Origin: an uncultured Collinsella sp.
GTDB lineage: Bacteria; Actinomycetota; Coriobacteriia; Coriobacteriales; Coriobacteriaceae
DNA length: 6,429 nt
Assembly (NCBI GenBank): GCA_900544385.1
Contig: UQVD01000102.1
Location: 1 to 6,429, forward strand
Direction of reading: 5' to 3'
The translations under genes were made by a program, and so were the position numbers. Below the pieces are notes generated by a model. That model ran no database searches and was not told where the DNA came from. It saw nothing but the letters and a program-made list of their open reading frames with translations. Shown piece by piece: positions 1 through 4,046 of this stretch (positions are counted from its first letter, which is position 1; each line of letters begins with the position of its first letter).

Positions 1-30
1 CTCGTGGGCTCGGAGATGTGTATAAGAGAC
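1..30 (+). other. Nextera transposase adapter remnant (artefact)
   Basis: These 30 bases match positions 3-32 of the Illumina Nextera read-2 transposase adapter, including most of the Tn5 mosaic end (AGATGTGTATAAGAGAC). The final AG of the mosaic end is missing before insert sequence begins at 31, so the junction itself may be an assembly error. This is library sequence, not genome. It forms an inverted pair with the adapter at the other end of the contig and should not be read as a transposon end. Confidence 0.97.
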
Positions 31-43
31 CGAAGTAACGGCG

Positions 44-171
44 CTGCCCAGCTATCACCCTTGGGCTGCCGTCGACTTTATTCTACCCACGGTTGCCAGG
101 TTTAACAAATGAATTTTCAGTAATGGAGCCTCGGAGCCCGCTCGCTCAACCACCTGGCCATCGGATTAGCC
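44..171 (-). promoter_or_regulatory. Possible structured RNA, weakly like a SAM-clan riboswitch
   Basis: No gene is visible in 31-178. Read on the minus strand, several parts resemble a SAM-I/SAM-IV type aptamer. A 7-bp pair GCCAGGT (158-152) / ACCTGGC (101-95) runs directly into GGCAACC (97-91), the most recognisable SAM-core string. A CCGT/ACGG pair (92-89 with 72-69) could be the P3-like stem. GGGTGATAGC (60-51) supplies a closing strand that could pair with GCTAATC (170-164), with one bulge, as P1. SAM-IV aptamers end in a similar GGGUGAU string. Against the call, the P2-like arm is unusually long and I cannot verify the pseudoknot or kink-turn. If real, it would control a methionine or SAM-related gene beyond the left contig end. 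It could equally be an unrelated leader or chance pairing. Confidence 0.25.
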
Positions 172-178
172 GGATTCT

Positions 179-441
179 GGGACACGCCTTCCGTCCCAGG
201 CCTCTACCGGAAAATGCGTCCCACCCTGAGGCTCGATTCCGGGACACGGTTTCCGTTTGAAGCCCCGATGGGAAAGCGTGTCCCGTTCCGAGAGCTCATT
301 CCGGGATGCAGTTTCCGCTAGAGATGCCACCGGGAAAGCGTATCCCGTTTTGGAGCCGAATTCCGGGTCGTAGTTTCCGCCTGAGGGCCGATCCGGAAAC
401 GGCATCCCATTCTGAAGCCGAAATCTGGGACACGCTTTCCG
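179..441 (+). repeat. Repeat array 1: four 62-bp hairpin units plus a terminal half unit
   Basis: Left arms start at 179, 241, 303, 365 and 427, exactly 62 bp apart. Each of the first four is followed by a 14-nt loop and a 15-nt right arm (208-222, 270-284, 332-346, 394-408). An 18-nt spacer then leads to the next unit. The consensus left arm is GGGAYRCRGTTTCCG and the right arm SGGAAARCGYRTCCC. The outer GGGAY/RTCCC and inner TTCC/GGAA parts pair reliably, while the middle four or five positions vary. The best stem is 241-255 with 270-284, 13 of 15 complementary. The last unit is a lone left arm (427-441) followed by CCGGCA. The array begins 65 nt downstream of the ATPase gene's stop codon and is not coding. 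Confidence 0.93.
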
Positions 442-506
442 CCGGCATTCCGCTGGCAGCTAGCACGACAACAGAGGGCCCCGTTCCAGCCATTCGAGGA
501 CAGGCT

Positions 507-1913
507 TTACCCCCGAGCAGCGTTATCCCGCTCACACATCTCGGCAAACGAGATCAGCTTGACGTCTCCCCTACTCTCCGCGGCATCCCGACATCCCTGC
601 GTAAAGCCGCTTTTTGAGAAAAGTGCATAGCTTTTTCGTTGCCGCCTAAAGAGCTCGCTTCGGTACACGAGCTTTTCCAGAACATCCTCGCCCACCGGTT
701 CATTGCGCCATTTGCACTCCGCAAACAGCGCAGTGCCCTCGCCATCGTCAACAATCAAGTCGATTTCTTCCTGCGTATGCGTGCGATTATCCGTTCCCCA
801 CCAGCGCCCGACACTCGCCGGAACCACATCGAGCTGGCCCGCGCGCGCGAGTTCGTACACGTATTGTCTGCATATAATCTCAAAGACCGTACCCATGTAA
901 TCCGATACGTGCGGCTCAATGCGCTCATACGCCATCTCGGCCATATCGTTTTGAATCAGCCCGATGTTCTGCGGCACAAACTTGTACCAGAACCTAAACA
1001 TCTGATCGCTCAGCAGATACACGGCTCGCTTATTGCTCGTCTCGTTTAGGGGCAGCTCGCGCTCGACAATCCCAAGCGACGCCAGCTTATCCACATAGCT
1101 CTTTACGTTGCTCGCAGGGATTCCCGTAGAGCTCGCAATCTCTGAGATCTTCGAGCGCCCCTGGGCAATTGCTTGCACGATCGCATCATATTGCTCGGGA
1201 TTGCGGCACTCTTGCAATAGCAGGTTACTCGGCTCCTCAAAGAGATAGCCCGTAGGAGTAAGAAAAAGACGTTTGATGTTGTCCTCGAGCGATACGGTAG
1301 GATCGACTTTCTCGATATATGCAGGAATGCCGCCCGTCATGCCATAGCAAACCGCAGCGTCTTCGCGACCCATGCTCTGCCACAAGCCGAGGGTCGTCGT
1401 AAAATCCAGCGGCATGATCTTAAACTGGGCCGTACGCCTACCGTATAGCGGACTCTCGTAGCCCAGCACCTGCTCTTCCATGAACGAAAGCGACGACCCG
1501 CACAGGATAAGCATGAGCTTGGTCTCTTTGTACAAGTGATCGATCTTGTCTTGCAGCAACGAGCTGATCTCGGGATTCGATTGGGCGAGATAGGGATACT
1601 CGTCAATCACGACAATCAAACGTTCCGTGCGAGCCATGGTGGCCAACGCATCGAACGCCTCGTCAAAACTACGAAACGACACACCTGCAGCACCAACCGA
1701 ACCCGCAAGTATCGCCTGGCTAAAGCCGTGCAGGTTTGCCTCCGCATTGGTACGACGAGCTTGAAAGTAAATAGCCTTCTTGCCTTGGATAAACTCTGTG
1801 ATAAGACGCGTTTTACCCACGCGACGGCAGCCGTAAATCACAGGCATTTCAAAGGAGCCCGTGCCATACAGTCGATTGAGCTCGGACATTTCCACTGTTC
1901 TTCCGATAAACAT
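507..1913 (-). CDS. STAND-type ATPase with winged helix and PD-(D/E)XK-like C-terminal domain (ATPase_2 / DUF234 type)
   Basis: A complete 468-residue cytoplasmic protein, normal length for the family. The ATPase domain covers about residues 1-200: a FIGR start, Walker A GCRRVGKT (28-35), Walker B LIVVIDE (99-105), a sensor-like LILCGSS (135-141) and the GGIPAY motif (194-199) typical of this family. A winged helix follows at about 245-290 (KISEIASSTGIPASNVKSYV). The C-terminal domain holds EID (383-385) and ECK (399-401), the spacing of a PD-(D/E)XK nuclease core. The ATG at 1913 is supported by a strong ribosome site 7 nt upstream. The family belongs to the archaeal-type (MNS) clade of STAND NTPases. 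Its role is poorly known and often suspected to be in defence or DNA transactions. The gene stands alone between repeat arrays 1 and 2, and a wide self-palindromic element covers its promoter. It looks less GC-rich than the xanthine dehydrogenase gene, which fits acquisition by transfer. The fold assignment is secure; the biological role is unknown. Confidence 0.92.
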   Translation of the reverse strand: MFIGRTVEMSELNRLYGTGSFEMPVIYGCRRVGKTRLITEFIQGKKAIYFQARRTNAEANLHGFSQAILAGSVGAAGVSFRSFDEAFDALATMARTERLIVVIDEYPYLAQSNPEISSLLQDKIDHLYKETKLMLILCGSSLSFMEEQVLGYESPLYGRRTAQFKIMPLDFTTTLGLWQSMGREDAAVCYGMTGGIPAYIEKVDPTVSLEDNIKRLFLTPTGYLFEEPSNLLLQECRNPEQYDAIVQAIAQGRSKISEIASSTGIPASNVKSYVDKLASLGIVERELPLNETSNKRAVYLLSDQMFRFWYKFVPQNIGLIQNDMAEMAYERIEPHVSDYMGTVFEIICRQYVYELARAGQLDVVPASVGRWWGTDNRTHTQEEIDLIVDDGEGTALFAECKWRNEPVGEDVLEKLVYRSELFRRQRKSYALFSKSGFTQGCRDAAESRGDVKLISFAEMCERDNAARG

Positions 1914-1920
1914 AGGGCCA

Positions 1921-1930
1921 TCCTTCCTTT
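1921..1930 (-). promoter_or_regulatory. Ribosome binding site of the ATPase gene
   Basis: On the minus strand AAAGGAAGGA ends 7 nt before the ATG at 1913. It contains an AAGGA-type Shine-Dalgarno core and supports this start over internal methionines. Confidence 0.8.
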
Positions 1931-1947
1931 GCGTTATAGCTAGCTAT

Positions 1948-1976
1948 ATTATACCTTCCTATAATATAGCTAGCTA
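1948..1976 (-). promoter_or_regulatory. Predicted promoter of the ATPase gene
   Basis: A perfect TATAAT -10 box reads on the minus strand at 1953-1948. A poor -35 (TAGCTA, 1976-1971) sits 17 nt upstream. The predicted start near 1941 leaves a leader of about 28 nt that includes the ribosome site. The -10 and start region fall in the left palindrome copy and the -35 in the right copy, so bound protein would block polymerase. The weak -35 would fit either tight repression or activator dependence. Confidence 0.55.
1960..1965 (+). promoter_or_regulatory. Mirror-image -10 box facing right
   Basis: Because the element is symmetric, a second perfect TATAAT occurs on the plus strand, pointing toward repeat array 2 and the AbiEi-like gene. 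A -35 at the right distance would be TAGCTA (1937-1942), which is poor. If active it would give a long leader crossing array 2. It may be only a by-product of the palindrome. Confidence 0.3.
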
Positions 1977-2038
1977 TAACGTAATTCGACAAGCGGCGCA
2001 CGCAAAAGGGGCGGTACACCCCCGCACGTGGACCGTTC

Positions 2039-2333
2039 CGGAAAATGTATCCCGTTCTGGAGCCAAAAACTGGGCCGTAGTTTCCGCCAAGCATGCCATC
2101 CGGAAAGCGTGTCCCGTTCTGAGCGCTCATTCTGGGATGCGGTTTCCGCTGAAACTTCTACCGGAAAGCGAATCCCATTCTGAGCGCTCATTCCGGGACA
2201 CAGCTTCCGCATGCGGCCCCGTTGGGAAAGTTCATCCCGCTCTGAGGGCTCGTTCCGAGATGCAATTTCCGGTTGAGGGCCGTTCCGGAAAGCGCGTCCC
2301 ATTCCAAGCGGCAATTCCGGGTCACAGCTTCCG
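2039..2333 (+). repeat. Repeat array 2: right half unit, four hairpin units, left half unit
   Basis: The array opens with a lone right arm (2039-2053). Four complete hairpins follow (2072-2115, 2134-2176, 2195-2238, 2257-2300), and a lone left arm (2319-2333) ends it. Left arms start 62, 61, 62 and 62 bp apart. The one-base difference is a 13-nt loop in the unit at 2134. All five spacers are 18 nt. Several carry the 10-bp palindrome TGAGCGCTCA (2120-2129, 2181-2190), so a unit can contain a second dyad. As in array 1, the final arm is followed by CCGGCA. The array lies between the divergent ATPase and AbiEi-like genes. Apparent reading frames through it are repeat-derived and not genes. Confidence 0.93.
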
Positions 2334-2628
2334 CCGGCACAGACGACGATCCGCCGCCCTTATCACATGCCTTCAAATATGCGATCCAGAAACACAAAAC
2401 AGCAGATAGATTGCTCTTTTTCGAAAAAGTAAACGTCCCTAAACTTACCAAGGCTTCATAACTAGCTACCGTTCACGGGTGCCGATTACCGCCCACCGAT
2501 TCAGCTTCAAAAAATGACGTCAAAACCAGGCCATCTACCCGCATGGTTAGATTTTGGTCAGCTTTTGGTCAGTTGAGCGGCAAGTTCCGGCTGATACGTT
2601 TTTGCTACCAAAAAGGAGGCGGTAGCTC
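2334..2628. other. Gene-free leader with short dyads and direct repeats
   Basis: No credible gene is present. Visible elements are: a perfect 14-bp palindrome CTTTTTCGAAAAAG (2416-2429); CATAACTAGCTACC (2457-2470), matching 10 of 14 positions of the operator-like dyad upstream of the ATPase gene; TGACGTCA (2515-2522); and two copies of TTTTGGTCAG (2552-2561, 2563-2572) with an 11-bp period, about one helical turn. A weak promoter might use TTGAGC (2573-2578) and TACGTT (2595-2600) with 16-nt spacing. These are plausible regulatory sites for the gene at 2629, but none matches a known operator with certainty. Confidence 0.5.
2612..2619 (+). promoter_or_regulatory. Ribosome binding site of the AbiEi-like gene
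   Basis: AAAGGAGG, a near-consensus Shine-Dalgarno sequence, ends 9 nt before the ATG at 2629 and fixes that start. Confidence 0.88.
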
Positions 2629-3627
2629 ATGACACATTGCAATGACCAGCTCATCGACCAACTGCTCACTCAAGCCGAACAAGAGGGGCGCTGTCTGATT
2701 CCCCCGAGCACGGCGATCCGAAAAGCGCTCCTTCGGCGCACCGGCGGCACGGTTGTCTCGCCCATGCCGGGGTTGTTTGCGCGAAAAACGCGCTGGGATG
2801 AACTCAACCGAGCGCAACGCCATTGCGAAATCCTCCGCGCCCTTGCGATCATCCACCCCGATTGGACGTTCTGCTCGTTTTCGGCCGCCTGTCTGCTGGG
2901 GCTCGAGGTCTCGTGGCGACACCTGAATGTCGTGCATGCCTGCAGCTCGACAAAGCCGTCGGCTCGCCCGGGCGCGCATATTCAGCGGCACCAGATTGAG
3001 CCGGCCGGAGCAATACGCAGAGCCGGCATATCGGTAACGCCGCCCATCCGAACGGTCACAGATTGCCTGCTGCAAACTGGTTTTGCCGACGGCGTGCCCA
3101 TTGCCGATTCGGCGATCTCAAAGCTCGGCCTTACGCGAGAGCAGTTGATGGAGGCCGTCGAGCAACGAGCGACCGCCCGCAATGGTCGAGCGATTCGTAC
3201 GGCCCTCACAACGCTTCGATATGCCGACGTCCGCGCCGAGAGCGGTGGGGAATCGGTCGCCCGAGCCGTCATAATCGAGACCGGTTTTGCGCCCGACTGG
3301 CTTCAATACGAGCTGACGGACCCCTTCGATTCGGCCAAGCCCATACGAACGGACTTTGCCTGGGAGCGCCAGGCGCGGGAACTCACGCTGGGCGAACTCG
3401 ACGGGCTTGTCAAATATACCGACCAGGCCATGCTAGCCGGACGCACCACCGCCGAGGCGCTCGTTGCCGAACGACAGCGCGAGGCGCACCTATCGCTCTA
3501 CGGCCACCCTCTGCTGCGCTTTACCATGAACGAGGTCCGCTCGGCAGGAATGCTCGCCAAAAAGCTGCAGACAGCAGGCATCCGGCAGACCGCTCTACCG
3601 ACATGGCTCAACGATATTGAGCTGTAG
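2629..3627 (+). CDS. AbiEi-like protein with C-terminal Vsr/DUF559-like nuclease-fold domain
   Basis: A complete 332-residue soluble protein with no signal peptide or membrane segment. The N-terminal half resembles AbiEi-type transcriptional regulator/antitoxin proteins common in actinobacteria: a basic start, PGLFAR near 47-52, FCSFSAACLLGLEV (81-94), and RTVTDCLLQTGFADGVPIAD (141-160). The C-terminal third has the Vsr/DUF559-like PD-(D/E)XK pattern: GGESVAR (E208), RTDFAW (D242), GELDGLVKY (E256, D258, K262), then ERQREAHLSLYGH (281-293). The acidic and lysine positions expected of an active site are kept. No partner gene, such as an AbiEii-like nucleotidyltransferase toxin, follows; repeat array 3 begins 36 nt after the stop. 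It may therefore be a solitary regulator or nuclease rather than half of a toxin-antitoxin pair. The family resemblance is good, but target and role are unknown. Confidence 0.85.
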   Translation: MTHCNDQLIDQLLTQAEQEGRCLIPPSTAIRKALLRRTGGTVVSPMPGLFARKTRWDELNRAQRHCEILRALAIIHPDWTFCSFSAACLLGLEVSWRHLNVVHACSSTKPSARPGAHIQRHQIEPAGAIRRAGISVTPPIRTVTDCLLQTGFADGVPIADSAISKLGLTREQLMEAVEQRATARNGRAIRTALTTLRYADVRAESGGESVARAVIIETGFAPDWLQYELTDPFDSAKPIRTDFAWERQARELTLGELDGLVKYTDQAMLAGRTTAEALVAERQREAHLSLYGHPLLRFTMNEVRSAGMLAKKLQTAGIRQTALPTWLNDIEL

Positions 3628-3663
3628 GAGCTGCTGAGCTTATGCCCGCCTGCCCACCAAACT

Positions 3664-3925
3664 GGGACACACTTTCCGGTTGGCAGCACCCGCGGAAACC
3701 ATGTCCCAAATTGAGCGCTCAAAACGGGATGCACTTTCCGGATGGCGGGCCTAGCGGAAAGCACGACCCGTTCCGAGACCGAATTCCGGGACGCCGTTTC
3801 CGCTTGAGGCTTCAACCGGAAAATGCATCCCACGCTGGAGCCATATTCCGGGACACAGTTTCCGCCTGAGGCCGATCCGGAAGTTGCATCCCATTCTGAG
3901 GCATGATTCCGGGACGCAGTTTCCG
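3664..3925 (+). repeat. Repeat array 3: four hairpin units plus a terminal half unit
   Basis: Complete hairpins lie at 3664-3707, 3726-3769, 3788-3831 and 3850-3892, and a lone left arm at 3911-3925 closes the array. Left arms start 62, 62, 62 and 61 bp apart, the last because of a 13-nt loop. All four spacers are 18 nt. Consensus and orientation match arrays 1 and 2. The first spacer carries TTGAGCGCTCAA, a perfect 12-bp palindrome (3711-3722). The closing arm is followed by TATGCGG instead of the CCGGCA seen in the other arrays. The array lies between the convergent AbiEi-like and xanthine dehydrogenase genes. No other terminator was found for the AbiEi-like gene, so these hairpins could protect or end its transcript. 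Confidence 0.93.
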
Positions 3926-3941
3926 TATGCGGAGGCGTTCC

Positions 3942-3977
3942 AAACAAAAGGCCCCGGCTCGCGATGGAGCCGGGGCC
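3942..3977 (-). terminator. Rho-independent terminator of the xanthine dehydrogenase gene
   Basis: A perfect 11-bp GC-rich stem (GGCCCCGGCTC, 3950-3960, with 3967-3977) closes a 6-base loop. On the minus strand TTTTGTTT (3949-3942) follows directly. It lies 69 nt past the stop codon at 4047. The plus strand has no T-tract after the stem, so termination is expected for leftward transcripts only. Confidence 0.88.
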
Positions 3978-4046
3978 AAAGGCGCAGCGTATGTAGTTGA
4001 TGCTGAGCGCGAACAGCCCGTCAGCAATGGCCGTGCGCGTCCTACC

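Larger units (their letters stand above)
1932..1981. repeat. Perfect 22-bp inverted repeat, probable double operator
   Basis: Arms 1932-1953 and 1960-1981 are perfect reverse complements separated by six bases (CCTTCC). Each arm contains a 14-bp palindrome, TATAGCTAGCTATA (1935-1948 and 1965-1978), so the element is also two tandem copies of one dyad with centres 30 bp apart, about three helical turns. It starts 19 nt upstream of the ATPase start codon and covers the predicted promoter. The arrangement fits two sites for a dimeric regulator. A transcribed hairpin or DNA cruciform is the alternative. A degenerate third copy, matching at 10 of 14 positions, is at 2457-2470. Confidence 0.9.

Noticed and set aside
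115..165. Serine tRNA-like D-arm string on the minus strand (GGTTGAGCGAGCGG)
   Set aside because: No matching anticodon arm, T-arm GGTTCGAATCC or acceptor stem could be found.
179..441. Integron attC-type recombination sites
   Set aside because: Hairpins separated from genes in a cassette-like order invite this idea, but there is no integrase, no attC core triplet pattern was recognised, and four tandem units per site do not fit.
166..547. Open frames through array 1 (both strands)
   Set aside because: Proteins consist of shifted translations of the repeat (recurring ETASRNE, GKRIPF-like strings). There is no ribosome site, and several frames are open at once.
2416..2429. CTTTTTCGAAAAAG as a Rho-independent terminator
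   Set aside because: The stem is A/T only apart from a few G/C pairs and has no room for a loop; it is a palindrome but not a terminator hairpin.
1849..2451. Open frames through array 2 on both strands
   Set aside because: Same repeat-derived peptides, overlapping the ATPase start or its operator. The openness follows from the repeat composition.
2515..2522. TGACGTCA as a specific operator
   Set aside because: An 8-bp palindrome alone is expected by chance too often, and no bacterial regulator can be assigned; listed only as part of the leader.
179..3925. CRISPR arrays
   Set aside because: Repeated parts are 15-nt arms in alternating orientation with conserved spacers and loops. Spacers are not unique sequences, and no cas gene is present.
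3498..3947. Minus-strand frame across array 3 and the end of the AbiEi-like gene
   Set aside because: Half is repeat translation and half is antisense of a convincing gene.
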